Position numbers and translations under genes: made by a program. Below the pieces are notes generated by a model. The model made no database searches. It worked only from the letters and a program-made list of their open reading frames with translations, and was not told where the DNA came from. From NCBI RefSeq assembly GCF_949628265.1, contig NC_088787.1:28262501-28326500 (forward strand): DNA of 64,000 bases, written 5' to 3'. Numbering within the stretch: position 1 is the stretch's first letter; every line of letters begins with the position of its first letter. The stretch is from Cloeon dipterum (lineage: Eukaryota; Arthropoda; Insecta; Ephemeroptera; Baetidae). Positions 12,039 to 25,465 of this stretch are shown here, one piece after another.

Positions 12039-12588
12039 AAAAATAGAAAAACGTAAAAAATATTATAATTTCATCTAATACCACAATTCATTTCATAAAA
12101 TTGAATTCTTTCTTTTCTATTCTTTTTGCTGCCAAAACAACTTAATTAATTAGATTTAAAAGTTTAGAGTTTGTGTTTCTTGATATAGCTTTATGTTCTT
12201 GAGAAAGCACAATGCATATAGCGTGCTATCTTGCTAGAAATCAACGCCACACCGAACAAAAAGTAATTTTAAGCTCCTCATCCAAGCAAGTGTTAGCTAT
12301 GTAGAGCAGTTACAAGTTTTCTACTCTCTGGAGTTCCCTTCATGCGTCTTGGAAATCCACTCAAGTCTCGGGCATCTCATTGTCTTGTGCCATAACTAAT
12401 TTGCACTGTTACCCTGAATAACGGTCCAGCGGCTTATGCGAGAGCAGGCGGCGTGGCTGGCTGCCTGCCTTCTTGCCAGGCTAAAAGGAAGTCATTGCGA
12501 GTCCATAAATTACGGCACGCAGCTTGTTTTCGCGACTGATTTTCGAGGGATCTGATATAATTAGAGTCATGCCATATTTTTCCCTGTA

Positions 12589-12603
12589 GGGGGGGGGGGG
12601 GGG
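12589..12603. repeat. 15-base poly-G run
   Basis: An uninterrupted run of 15 Gs on the plus strand in otherwise AT-rich sequence. Exact length is prone to sequencing error. Confidence 0.95.
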
Positions 12604-15600
12604 AGTGAAAATAAAATCCAATTTTTGGCTGCGTCTACGGCAGCGCGTGCTACACAATGAAGATTTTAGGAACTTTTCGTATTGATTATTGATTAAGCGT
12701 GAGTTGGAAAACATTTTTGGCCTCATATTTGAAAGACTAAAGTTGCGCTAATCCTGTTACATACTAAATTTCGGAGAAAGTTCAAGAGGTACATTTTTAT
12801 CGTTCAACTCACGACCTTCCAACTAATAAGGATCGATCCTTTTCAAAGATACTTGCTAATTTTCAATCAACCGTTTTGACGTGAAATAATAGGTTAAAAT
12901 ATTACGAGTACTAATCTGAAGTTTTATTGATTGCATTTTTACCTTTTCTAAAGAATGATAGTACGAAGTTAATTAAAAAAATGTATCGAGAAAATGCTGC
13001 TCAAATTTAAATGCAGCAATTTTTGAAATAGGCGACCACGCGAGGTTGTGTTCAATTTTGCAACGAGGATGAAGCCTGGTTTAATTTATTTCCAATATTA
13101 AATGCAGCAATTGATGTTTTTCAACTTACCAAAGTGGGCCCCATTTGAAAAAAAAACATTACATATGTGTGTAGTACGTATATAATATCAGAGATCGCGT
13201 TGATGTGGCGCACCAGTCAACAGTCACGATGACGCAAAATGCGTGTCGCGGATCAATTTGCAGTGGCTAGATTTACGCGCTCTATTTGCCTTCCGCTCTG
13301 TGAGGATACGGGTTCATTTCGCTCATGCACAAAAACATCGATCACCATTCCAGTGTGTTTCCTGTCTTCAGAGTGGAGGAGAGAGACGAAGGAGGGAATT
13401 AAAAATGTAAAATATTGGCTCTCCCTTGGAAGAGGGATAACGCCACCAACGCCTCGGATTCTTTGGTGCTGAAACCCTGTGGCGCATAGCAGAGATAATA
13501 CTTTTTTATGTAAACATTCACTTGATAAAAATGATCAGCAGAAGCTCGGTTTATTTTTCTGAGTACTTAATCGTTTTAAGAGCTAATAAAATTACGATTA
13601 AATATTCCTATTGAGTTTATTACAGATATGTGACAGTAAAAAGTTTGTCCGCCATTATTGGCTCAGATTTATTATGTCTAAATCATCAAAAGTGGAACTT
13701 ACACGAACGATTTTACCGGAATACGTTGCCCAACCAAGACTGTAAAATTTCCGAACGATTTTCAGGACTGTTTCCATTCAAGGATAGAAAAAATCTGATG
13801 ATGTTTTTTTTTCATATTTTTCAAGTTCCCACGTAATTTGTAAAATTGTGAAGAGGGAAAATGTTAACAGCGTTTCTTTTGAGTCCTTTTGTTTCAGTCT
13901 TGACTGTGTTATATACGGTTACTGCGTTACTGGTTATTAAAGACAAGAATAACTTTTGTTCATTCAAAACTTTGCTAATTCTATCTAAAAAAAATGCCCT
14001 ATTCAGGAAGAGTCTGATTGAATTCCAATTATAAATTCAGCCATGTTTCTGTCATGTTGATCCAGGCAAAAAGAAAAATTGCGACCCGATATCAGTATGT
14101 TTGAAACAAAATCAGTATTTGATGGGAGTCTTTTAAAAAGATTAAGAATGTTTTCTTAAGATGACCATTTACCCATGTCGGGCCTCAGACAGCTCAGGGC
14201 TTTAGTTGAACGTGATTGGACGCATTTTTCTTTTCTTCCCGGTGGCAGGAGGAAAGAGGAAAAGCACTTATTGTGCGCGCATCACGCACGCCACGGAAGG
14301 GAATCCACCCGCCGACCTTTAGATTTGCTGTTTTGATACCAATTTAAGTGACTGGCCGAGGTACATTTTTCACCCGACGCTGCCGCCGCCCTTGTCGCGC
14401 TGCACACCGCCCACAAATATAGTCTTTATCGGATCCGGTGTGCGCAGCAAAATAACAACGTAACCCCTCTGCCACCTTTCTATGCGATGCTATCGGCTTC
14501 ATTTTCCATTCGCCCAGGTGAATGAATCGACAAGCAGAGGCAAGGAATGCTGTGGCTTTTATAATTAACGTTCTTCCACGCGGCGCCTGCATTAAAGAGC
14601 AAGCACGCCGTCCCGCCGAACGCCGAGATGCAGCCGGTTGCATAAGCTGCCACTTATCATCCGGCTGTCGTTGCGACGTATATATCGAGTTAGTTTGTTC
14701 CGAGCAATTAAATTTAATGCCCGACTTAACGGCAGCAATTGCTAGGTCGTTAGCTGCCGCATTATTTATTTTCCTGCTGCAATCTGTTGCGACGGCGAAG
14801 AAACTCGTAAAGCAAATTTGCTGCTGGCGGAGAAACGAATTTAGTTTAAGAAGCATGAAACTAACAACAGAATGAATGCGTTTGATGGACAAGAGAGAAA
14901 AAAAACAACGCGCTTATAATCATAACGCATTTCATTTCGTTGGCTCGTGTTTCATTTTTTCTTTATATTATTTATTTAATTTGAGAGAATAATTAAAAGT
15001 TACATTTTTGCTGGTTTTCCTTAGTGAATAGCGGCGGAAGTAATTCTAATGCGGCTAATTAATAATGAGCACTGCTATGTGGGACGAATGATTGATTTTT
15101 TTTTTTAATAAATTTAAACGGATGGAAAATGGAAATTAATCAAAATTGTGCGTTGAAGACAAACTCCCAAAGACCAGACGAAACAATTAAAAAAATGTAA
15201 AATTTTATTCACGTATAGCTCGTGGCATCTCTACCTCTAAATAAAAAGGTACTTTTATCACGAGCAATTCTTTTTGGGGCGGTTTAAAAAGCTATTTGGC
15301 AAATGAAAGGCCAACTGTGATCTCCAGAGGCAATTACAAAGGGCAAACAGCTCAATTTTATCGAACAACGCTTTTATCTGTCGCTGCCATCTGTGAAAAA
15401 TAAAACTGTGTTGGACCGCAAAGCGCACATTATGGGGGAAGAGCGGAAAGATGGAAGAAAAAAGAGAAAATTCGGAGTCTACACAAACAGTGTGTTGTCC
15501 AAATCACATTAAAACGGATTAGTTCCGCTCTATTAGTTCCCAACAACTTAGTTTGCAGCAGGCCGAATCTGGCTGCTTTCAACCCCTCCTGCTTGGTTTT

Positions 15601-16481
15601 TATTTCTCAAGAAGCGCGCGCGATAGAGAGATGATAATAGGAGCTGAAGGGCCGCGGGCGGTTCGGAGGTGCCGAGCAGAGCAGAGCAGAGCCAACATAA
15701 GTGTGCGTTTGTTGACGCTGGCTTGATCGAATTATGGACGCAAACTGTGAAAGTTGGCTTGCTCGCGTGTACTGCTCTGGACGCAAGGGAAAAGCGGCGA
15801 GCTTGCGGTGACAGCTCGGCTTTTTCAACCGGCCGAAACTTTTTGGACACTTGGCCCGCAACTTCGCCGCTCCTCTCTTTTTATCCACGTAAAGTGCCTT
15901 TTGGCGGAAAATTGAATGGGCGCGATGAGTCGGCAGTCACCGTTCCTTGTCTTGCTGAGTTTTTTTATGTATAAATATTACCTTTGTTTCAAGCGGAATT
16001 TTCCACTTTTATTCTGCCTGGTGCTTGAAAAACTCGTATTTTGAAATGTCAAGAGGGAATATTTCCTCCTTGAATACGTAAAACTCCCACTTATCTTCCC
16101 TATTGCCTGCATAGGTGCACTTTGAAAGTTTTCAAGCTGACGCCCGCTGAGCTCCACAAATGAAATTTGACGTTTCCTTACTTCAATCTGTATGATATTA
16201 AAACAGTTAGGAAATATACAAAAATAAACATTTGAATCATAGTTTACAACCCATCTTCTTTATGTAGTTTGATGGTCGGAATATTTGATATCAGGGTTCG
16301 CAGGAAAAAAATCTAAAAAAGCAATGAATTGGAAAAATAATTTTTATACTCGATTTTACGAATATTTTCCAGAAATACATGTGTTTGTATTGCACCTATT
16401 AATAATTTTATGGTATGGAAAACATAAATAATATTTCAAATTTGCTGCATGGGATTTCTGAATCTGGTATCATTAAAAGGA

Positions 16482-16512
16482 ATTTGTTCTTCTTTCAAAA
16501 TTTCCATTGAAG

Positions 16513-16581
<69 letters not shown>
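16482..16581. repeat. Hairpin followed by a long AT microsatellite
   Basis: A perfect 11-bp inverted repeat (ATTTGTTCTTC at 16482-16492 and its complement at 16509-16519, 16-nt loop) runs directly into an (AT)n tract of about 31 units ending near 16581. Confidence 0.9.
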
Positions 16582-16586
<5 letters not shown>

Positions 16587-19500
16587 CTTAAATAAATTAA
16601 CTGTAGAACCCTGTTAAATTTTCAGTATTTATTTCGACTTGGCTTCACGTCCTTATGCGTACACACAATTAGCATTTCTGACAGTAACAGCTGTCTGTGT
16701 TGCTAGTTTTTAGTCCAAACTTTACTCCCTAATTGAGAGTATTGAAATTGAATATTCCATAGCGGCGGCGGTGTGTGCTGCGCGCCATTCAATCCCTTTG
16801 TGCCGAAAGCATAAGACCAGCGGCTACCACAGATGAGAGACACGCACCTTATCCGCGTGTTGTGCCAGACACGACGACAGCTGCTATCAACTTCTGAAAT
16901 GAGATCGGCCTCTGCCGCTCGAATTGGCTTACAGTTTCTGCCTGTCGATCGTGTCTCATTGTGTTATCGCAACTCCGAGTTTCGCAAATCCCTGCAGACA
17001 CGTTTGGTTTCACTTTTTTATTTCCAATAATGAGTTTTGATGGCTACATGCCTTGCATTAAACTTTTCAACGGAAATGTGGGAATTTTGGAGCAATTCAA
17101 GACAAATTAAATTGGCATCATTTGCTCCGTTATGTTCAATGTTTAATTGGTTTAATCAAGCGATATAAAATAATTCATCTAGTCTAGTTCCATTGGGCTC
17201 TGTTCCAAACAGCAAAATCTGTGCCAACATTGGCAAGCGTCAAGTTGTGAACAGACTCAAACCGACAATTACTCGTATGTACTGGGTGATGGTCGCATCT
17301 GAGCTTTTTAAATATAAACCAGTTCTAGTTGGAAGCATTGTAAGCCGGCCTGTTCCGCGTTTGATACGCGCATGGTATTTGATCCGAGCAGGCCATTAAC
17401 GTGATGATAAAACTTTTAATAGCCAGCATGACAGATTATCAATAACACACGCCGGTCTGCCAGCGTCTGTTATTAATACTCACAAACACTATACACACGA
17501 CGCTACTGAGGCAGATACTATCTGCCGGCTGCTTTTCATAAATTCACAGAGGGCGAAAAAGGAAAAAAAGAGCCGTGGCTTAGGCACGTGTAAAGACCCC
17601 AAATGGAGAAACGAGGTGTACATTTTGATCGACGAATTGTCATCAAAATTTTCCTTGCTATGGCTTAAATGCTAAAAGTTCATATCAGCTGAACGTTTGG
17701 TTCTTAATATGGCAACTCGCTCAAGGCACAAGTTGAAATTATTTAACAGCATTAAACACTTGTTTGTAAGTAACCCTTGATTATTTTACGACAGGATAGA
17801 AAATGCTAAAATATGAATATGCTCGGAATGTTTGCCATATACGTCATATACGTGGTACTCAAGCTCAGCGATAATATTTATTAGGCAACTTTTTGATGAA
17901 ATCGCGCGGCTCCCTTTGACGTTTCTGAAAAAACGTGAAGTTGCATGAAAAGAATTTTACCGTGCGTGCATACATTTGCGGCACACGCATGATGCCATTT
18001 ACATCAGCACGCAGACAAAATATTATCATCCATCAAACTTTTTTTGCTGAATTTCACGATGAATTAGCCATGTGGCGCTTTGCTCGGCCCTTTTCTGCGG
18101 CGAAAGGGATGAGTGACGCGCGTGTTTGTATGCCGGGGAAAGAAAGATGCTGAGCGTACGTACGTAGGCGGATAGGCGGATCATTTTGAGGCACGTCAAA
18201 AAAACTGATCGATCCGTCAAGTCAATTTGCGGACTAGTTTTACCAATTAGGTTCGATTTTCGGGGGCTCGTTTGCGGGTGGTAGGCATCATCTATTTTTA
18301 AAAGGAGTCCGGCCATTTGGCAATATCTGCTTCTTTAGTGTGATTGCAAAAGGTCCATAATTTTATGATTTGTAAAGATGATTCGTTCTAACGCCAGAAA
18401 AGGGCGTAGCAAAAGGGACATAAATAACAAAAAATCACAAATGGCACTACACTGTACGGATTGACTATCTCTGAGCATAAAAATAATATCTTGCACTGTG
18501 TGCACTGTTTTTAGTCATACCAGAAAATTCAGAACCACTTCCCTGCGAATGGAGCATATATTTTGCATAAAAATATTTCAAAATAAATGATGTACCCACA
18601 GCTCATTTTTAATTTTAACGACAAGTCGCTTAATCCTTAATAAGCCAGATTGCCGTAAAGTAACGACAAGCTGCTCTCAGTGCGGTGTTGGTCTATTAGC
18701 AGCACTCAAATGTCGACAGAGCAGAGGCTGGCTATGGTGTTGCCACGCTCATTAAGGTTTTTCTGCAAGTAGGCAAAAGTGCCGTTGGCACTTGACATCG
18801 CACAGGGCTGCTATAGTCATAATCAGTGGCGAGTGGCGTAATATTAATAAATCTCGCGGGCGCCATTAGTCACCTGCATGCACTTCAGCGACATGATTTT
18901 ACTCTCTCGCAATCAGACAGCTCCCAGCAATCGCGACGCGTTAATTAAAAATCCTGTCCCGGTGGCAGTATGAGGAGCAGGGCTGGAAGAAGAGAGGAGG
19001 GAGGGGTTTGGATGGATTTGGTCGTGGAATTAAGCCAATTTGAGTTTATTTTTTTTACCAAAAGTGAAACACATTTCAATAAGACTGCGAGAATTTAAAA
19101 TATTATCTTGTCATATTAGATTTTACTCTCTCGCGTAAAACTCCACCGGCGTTGTCCAATGGAGTGTCAAATGTAAAAAGATATGCATTATACGTTGAAC
19201 TGTCCCCAAACGTGCTATGTACGTGGCAAAAGTTGTGCTTGATATATGGGTGCGCACCTGAAACTTTATTCGGAGCCACTTTTATGGTTATATATCGAGA
19301 AATTGGCGAAGCAATAAAACGGAAACAGCCTGTGCCACCATTGGCTCACTCAGACATGTGTAGATAAACCATCGTGAATGCATTTTGGCCAAGAAAGTCA
19401 CTCTCGCAGCATTATCGTTCGTTTTGTGGACTACAAAAAGCGCCTATCATTCTAGCTGGGAGACATACAAAAATGATAAGTTTCAAGAGGAACGCAGCCC

Positions 19501-21616
19501 GCACTTTCTGAAATGCATATCATTGTAAAAAGCATAGGTGGGAAATAGGAATTATTTTGTTCACTCTAGAAAATGACAGTGGTATTTTAATTTTGAAACG
19601 AGGAGTCAATTTTGATAATAAAATTATTTGAAATGCTTCCACGAATGTTCAAAATTTAATTTATAATTTTATAAAATATGTTCATTTTTCTATGAACTTA
19701 GTGATCGCGTGCTCGGTTTCATCCTGGACTGGATATTTTGATTAACATGTAAAATTTTATCAATTAACACGATCTAGTTTTAAGGATTGTTAAAGGCATA
19801 GGGCAGAGAATTGGGAATAATTGAACACGAAAAGATTGTTTAATTGCACACCTCTGTCTTGGTTTGACTTTGAAAAGACCATTAATGAATATGATTTAGT
19901 CGGATTTAGTGAAAAAGGTCGATTCTATTTTGATCAATATCTGCATTGTTCTCTTAACCCACTGTCGCGAATATATACGCGCATATGGGTTGGCTTTTAG
20001 TGTGTGAGGCAGTTTTACTTTTGTGTTGAGTGCACATATACAGGGAGAGGCAAGAAAAGCTGATAAGAGTCATTGGGAACGTACTTGACATGTTACGTAC
20101 TCGAAGCACACGCCAAAGCTAGTATTCCCAGCGCTGCCATTTGCCGAAATGCAAACATATTTTTTTCGGGTGCTTCGTACTACTCCTTTGGTGCCTGCCG
20201 ACCGAGACCAAAAAGCCAAAAGAGCGCTGCCTTACATATTGGCTGCCGGCGCCTGTGTTCTTCAGAAATAATAATCAGCTTGCACGCGCCGCCAATAACC
20301 AAGTCAAAATATGTGCACGGGGATTTACATTTTTATTGTATTCACTTCGCGGAGAAGGAAATAAAATTCATGCGTGTTTCCTTGCATCGGTTGGATTTTA
20401 TTGTTTTTCCCTTTTCGCCGTGTTTTTATTCGCTCGCCTCACTGCAAATAAGAACTCTCAGCTTGACATGGGGCACTCTTCAACCCCCTTTACTCAAATT
20501 TTTTTGCTGTTTGCACCTCATTACATAACGGAATTTAGTATTTATCACCCTGAAATTTCTTCAGTATAAAATGCAACGTGAAAGCGAGCCGAGCAGTATG
20601 CAGTGTTCTTGTACTTTTGTGACTCTCAGAATTCGAGATTTAGTTGACACACTGTTTTTATTAGGATGGCCTCCATGTCCATCAATCCATGACATGGATG
20701 TCTAATCTATGTCGAATTGAGATTTCTTATTTGCAGTGATCCTGCTCATGTCTCGCGCCGACACACTCTAATGCGGCATTTACTGAAAAACGACTTACTC
20801 GCTCTCCAGAGAGGAATGGCAGTGCGCGCATGAATACCAAATGATTATGCTTGAGCAATGTTTCTCGAGTATAATATTTGGAGCGTGAATCAACAGATTT
20901 AAGCTGCTTTATACGTATGACTGGGATTCACTTATGTGCAGATTTCTTCAAACTTGTACTACCCTAAACATTTCCAATACCCTAGGCATGTTCAAAATTT
21001 CTCTACCTTTTTTTATTGCTGATTTTGTTCTTGATGATGTGCCACAGTTGGCCAACTAACCATAATAAATATCATAAATGTTATATTTTAAACTAAAACA
21101 ATCTATTTAATATTTTCCGCCGATGAGTTACTCCTTGTAAAATTTCTAAATGTTATGGGACTGCAGTTTACTTTCTTGCTACAGGTCCGTGATTTCCTTT
21201 AAATCACATGCAATAATTCCCATGTAACTATATTAACGCTACTTGAGAAAAATTATCAGAATCGCATGCCAAACACGATTTTGTCTAATGCAAGCTGCTG
21301 CTAAAAATCCCAGTTGAGTTTGTGTTGCAAATGAATGCGCAAGGGATGCGCATTGAAAATAAACAAGCTGGATGTTATGCAGCAGCACTACTAGTATTTT
21401 AATTCGAAGCTCTGCCTGGGCACGGAAAACTGAGTGAGTAGAGTGACAAGGTCCCAACTTAACTTCTGATCTAGCGAAATTGACCAAAATTTGTTTTAAT
21501 AATGCAAAGAGTTATATTTTTATATAGTAAATAAAAAACATGGTGTACCCATTGATGCAAGTTTTAAAAGGTTATATATTACGCATACAAAAGCTGGACA
21601 TAAAAATATCTATAGC

Positions 21617-22641
21617 TTAAGTGCTGCCAGTGAATTCACAGATATAAAAAAGATCACCATTGCATTGGAAGTCATAAAGAAAACCTGAGTTTACATTCAC
21701 ACACGTTTCTCGACCTCTACCGAATTCATTAGGCTCTTGATAAGTTTCTCCAATATGCCACAGTTTACTTGAGTTCAATAGCGGCGTACCATCATTCCAA
21801 ACAAACTTTCCAGACATTCCGATATCATTGGCTGACGTCCAAAAGTATTCTGATAAATAATAAATTGATAACAAAGTGCGAAAACTAAGTATATTTTTCT
21901 GCTTACGATTTGCTCGATTTTTCAGAGTTTGTATTTTTTTGTGTAGTTCTTCCATTTCAATTTCCGACTTGACAGAGGCCAATTGTGCACCATTCTTTGA
22001 GCAAAAGTCTTTTGAATCATACCAGGAAGCCTGAAAGCGGACGATGATTTAATTTAAAAAAGAATTTGGGTTTTGATGAAGTCAATATACCTGAATATCA
22101 CTAAAGAAATATTTCTTTCCTCCTGTGTTGATCCATTTGAGTCCGGCTGCTGAGGAAGAACAATGAAGAAACATATTTTTTATTTATTACTCGACTTACG
22201 TTGAGCGCAATGGTTGTTGTTATTATTTCTAAGCATTTTTTTTATTGTACTGAGCTCTTCAAGAATTTCCGATTTCACTGCCTGAAAACCAAACAGATTT
22301 TTATTAATAACAGCATTTTACATCTCACTTGTTGGGAGTGTCCTTGTCCTTGCCTGGATTTCTAAAAATATATTCATTTCATCTGTTTTCTGTCCGTGGC
22401 ACCTGGTAACAACAAATTCATTAAATATTCAATGCTTCAACGCGCGTTAATTTTACTTTGATAACTTTTTCAACAATTTGGTAGCCGTGATATGACATTC
22501 ATCATCTTCATCAACCTGTGAATTATGTGATCAAATCATGACTAGTTGGCTCAAATTATCATATAAAAAACTTACTGCTCCTTGAGTCAGCTGGCTGCTG
22601 ATGACGAGAAGCAAAACCAGCGTGTTCGTACCCAGCATCAT
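21617..22641 (-). CDS. Secreted C-type lectin, seven coding exons
   Basis: Predicted extracellular carbohydrate-binding protein; insect members act in pathogen recognition or development (family knowledge). Exons: 22641-22576, 22515-22457, 22402-22354, 22281-22200, 22149-22091, 22030-21907 and 21849-21617, giving 223 aa. Residues 1-22 form a signal peptide (MMLGTNTLVLLLVISS). Residues 23-85 are charged and look helical or coiled-coil, including KSEILEELSTIKKML. The CTLD spans about 90-219 with the conserved cysteines C115, C196, C209 and C217. It carries EPN (185-187), associated with calcium-dependent mannose-type binding. The usual WND is LYD (204-206), so calcium coordination may be altered. 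Every phase joins cleanly only if the third intron uses a GC donor (CAG then GCAAGG). An arthropod-type initiator (CATCAGTG) lies about 25 bp upstream of the ATG. Confidence 0.9.
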
Positions 22642-25057
22642 CTTTATCCGCGAGCCAAACAGACACTGATGCTGCGGTTTCCTTTTAACATTACTGTGAA
22701 TATTTTTTGTGTCGCCAAGGCAAGGGCAAGTCAAGGCTAACCAGATAGCACAAACCAGTTTGCCCAAACCCAACGCAAATGCGGGAAAACCATACCGCTA
22801 AAGTAATCTTATTACAAACATTGCGCTTTTTCCTGTTCAAAAATTTAACATTTTAATTTAATTTTTAACGATCTCTCCCTGCCAAGAAAGGCGACAAATT
22901 TTATTCATGACCGCGGCTAATGCACTCAACGATCGCTCAATTCCATTAAAAAAGTTAACCGTGTGTCCTGTGGCCTGGCCAACAAGATATAATGTTGTGT
23001 ACTGTTCGAATATTCTCGCAGTCTAAATTGCAATAAATAATTTTCTAATACGTTGGTAAATATGTAACTACTTCACGAAATTTTGAAATTTTTATGCTTT
23101 CAAAGGTGATAGCGGATTTTGAGGTGTGATTTGAGTTTGGGCGGATACGGCGATATAATTTTTTCCTGAGGAAACCATAATATTTGCGAAAAAGTTTGCA
23201 CTCAGCCGCCACAATTTTGCACCTATGCTATACCAGCAAGTATAAAATAAATTTCCGCTTAAAATAATGGAGTAAAATTGGTAATTAAATCGATGGAAAA
23301 CCAATAACAAACGAAACACGAAACTCAACACTTAATTGTGCAATGATAAATTATTCTTGAGATAACATCTTGGAAAATAGTTATTTTATGTGGCTATATT
23401 TTCCATCATTTCCTCTCTCTTGGCTATGGGCAGCTATAGTATGTGTATATTATAGTTGTTCGGGCCTTCAGGTAGATGAATTTTTCTCTTGTAACAATTC
23501 CCGCACAATAGCTTAAAACTACGTAATTATTTCGTCGCCCGTGTATCTCTAATAATTAAAAAAAAAAAACGAAAAATACTAACACCAACGAAAGAACAAA
23601 ACTTGATAATTCATGAATCATCTCTTAATCTTACACCGCCCAATCAAAACAGGTAATGTGCATTAATAAATTTGCTCTTGCTGTGGCAGTACTTCAATTC
23701 TTCAATTCAATATTTTCTTTAGTGTCTTGTTCCCTTGCCCTTATCATTATTGCACGATCCGGTCTGGACAGGTCTGGACGTTGTTGACTTTCTGTCGCTC
23801 ATTTTTTCACCTTGGAATATTACAATTTGGAATGTGGGGGAGGGATTCACAGAATTCAAAATTCTTAATCAGTATGTAGCAAGACAGACAATGAGCAAGG
23901 AGTAGGCAGGACAGCGAAAAACTGAAAACACTCAAGCTGGCAGCTGTTCAGGTATTGAATGAGAAAAACTCTTTTCTAATAATTGTATATGTATGTATAT
24001 ATTATGTATCTAAATTTTTATTTCGATGACAAATAATGTATGTATGTATTTCAAGTATGTATCATAAATGCAACCTTTGCTAACGCCAACCCTCCTTAGG
24101 ATTTCAAATATGTATGTAATAGATAATCAACGTAATGTATGATACATATGTATGTATGTACCTTTCTATCGTACTTTTCTCGCTCACCCATCACTCCTCG
24201 TTTTTTCTATAATAACATTGTACATATATTATTATGTGTATGCACCAAGAAGTGTATGTATGTGGTGGCCTGATATTACACATTATTTGCTATTATGTTA
24301 TGTAAATGTAAGTTTTCGCCACCAACCATGCGATTATTTTCATAAAAGCTGGCGAGAAGTTTAACCCGGTGGAAACTACCACCTGTCCTGTTATTTTTCC
24401 TTCAGTCGAAATTATGTCGTTATATTTTGTTATGTACATACTAGAAATAACGAAAATGCATACATTTTTTTAGTTCTCATGTTGCTGACTTTCAGAGTCC
24501 CATGTCCCATGCTGCATCATGAAATTCACTATGTATTATATACGTTTAAACTTGATGAGGCAGGTAGTGTCAACAACGCAAAGCACGCAGCATAAATAGG
24601 AAAGCAGGCATTGATTAACTATTGGATTACACAATTTATTGGTATGAACGGGTATCAATTAGATTGATAGAAATGTGTATTTTTGTTTTGTTCATACTTA
24701 GCATATTTTACGCATATGTAACTCTCAAAATGCCGGATACATATTTCAGGCATTCCATTTTACTAAAAAGTAACAGAGTGAATGTACTAAATACATAATA
24801 TAATAGATACATATATAATATGCATGATGTGTATTGTGTGGATAACATGAATGTGTAGATATTTTTATTAACAATTTCCTCGCCCTGATCTAAACAAATT
24901 CACCACGTATGTATGTATGTAATGTACACTGTGACTCTTGAATGAAATTAAATGCATTTAATTTGTTTGATGAAAATGCAACATAATATTAAGTACATAT
25001 TATTATGTTGCAAAATTAGTGATTTTCTTCCAACTTTATACAACATGCAATATTAGT
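22642..25057. other. Intergenic between the lectin and PIWI genes
   Basis: Begins with the presumed lectin promoter, then AT-rich DNA without exons. From about 23.98 to 24.92 kb it is rich in TATG/TGTA repeats, listed separately. Confidence 0.55.
23983..24162. repeat. TATG-rich degenerate microsatellite region
   Basis: Several interrupted runs of TATG/TGTA units occur within about 180 bp, with further runs near 24250-24262 and 24907-24922. It looks like a decaying tetranucleotide repeat spread over about 1 kb. Confidence 0.8.
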
Positions 25058-25465
25058 AGTCTATTCAGGGTTCGCAAAAACCCGCATTTTTCCGGAAAAA
25101 CCCACTGCATTGCAAAAAACTGTTTTTTGCAGGATTTTCTGCAATTTTGCGCATTTTTCCGAAACAAATGCATTCTTATGGAAAATAAAAATTCTCATGA
25201 TGGGTGACCAAAAATAGGGATTTTTCAAAATCACCAAAATCAGTATTAGAGCCACTGGTTCCACCAAGAGACTGAAAATTTTAACTCTCCACGTAATTTC
25301 CCGAAATTTCAGACTCTTTTGGAGCGAAAATGGACTATTTTCGGATTAAATTCGGAAAAATGCGGAAAAACCCAAGACTGGTGGGTTTTTCCAGCCGGTT
25401 TTTTGCGCCAAAAAAACAGTGGTGCATTTTTGCGCATTGCAAAATTGGCGAACCCTGAGTCTATT
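25058..25465. mobile_element. hAT-like MITE with 8-bp target-site duplication
   Basis: The 392-bp element (25066-25457) begins CAGGGTTCGC and ends GCGAACCCTG, a perfect 10-bp terminal inverted repeat. It is flanked on both sides by the identical 8-mer AGTCTATT (25058-25065 and 25458-25465). An 8-bp duplication with CAGGG-type ends is characteristic of the hAT superfamily. The interior is rich in CCGGAAAAACCC-like repeats in both orientations and codes for nothing. Confidence 0.92.

Larger units (their letters stand above)
10097..21616. other. 11.5-kb intergenic stretch, no gene recognised
   Basis: Alternates AT-rich DNA with GC-richer, CpG-containing blocks (about 10.9-11.35, 14.35-14.85 and 15.6-15.9 kb). 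Open frames in those blocks occur in several overlapping frames at once and match no family. It also holds a 15-base G run, a long AT microsatellite and one ORF with a hydrophobic segment, each listed separately. No further tRNA or convincing exon series was seen. Confidence 0.55.

Noticed and set aside
11509..13090. Repeated words (ATGAAGCCTGGTTTTAATTT at 11.5 kb and a close variant at 13.07 kb)
   Set aside because: Match is only about 20 bases with no extension, so it cannot be called a repeat family.
14344..14892. 182-aa minus-strand ORF
   Set aside because: Lies in a GC-richer block with overlapping long frames on both strands, low-complexity Arg/Ala/Ser content and no domain; expected from base composition.
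16292..16613. Possible second hAT-like MITE (CAGGGTTCG ... GAACCCTG)
   Set aside because: Only 8-9 bp of the ends match and the flanking 8-mers differ, so no target duplication supports it; at most a relic.
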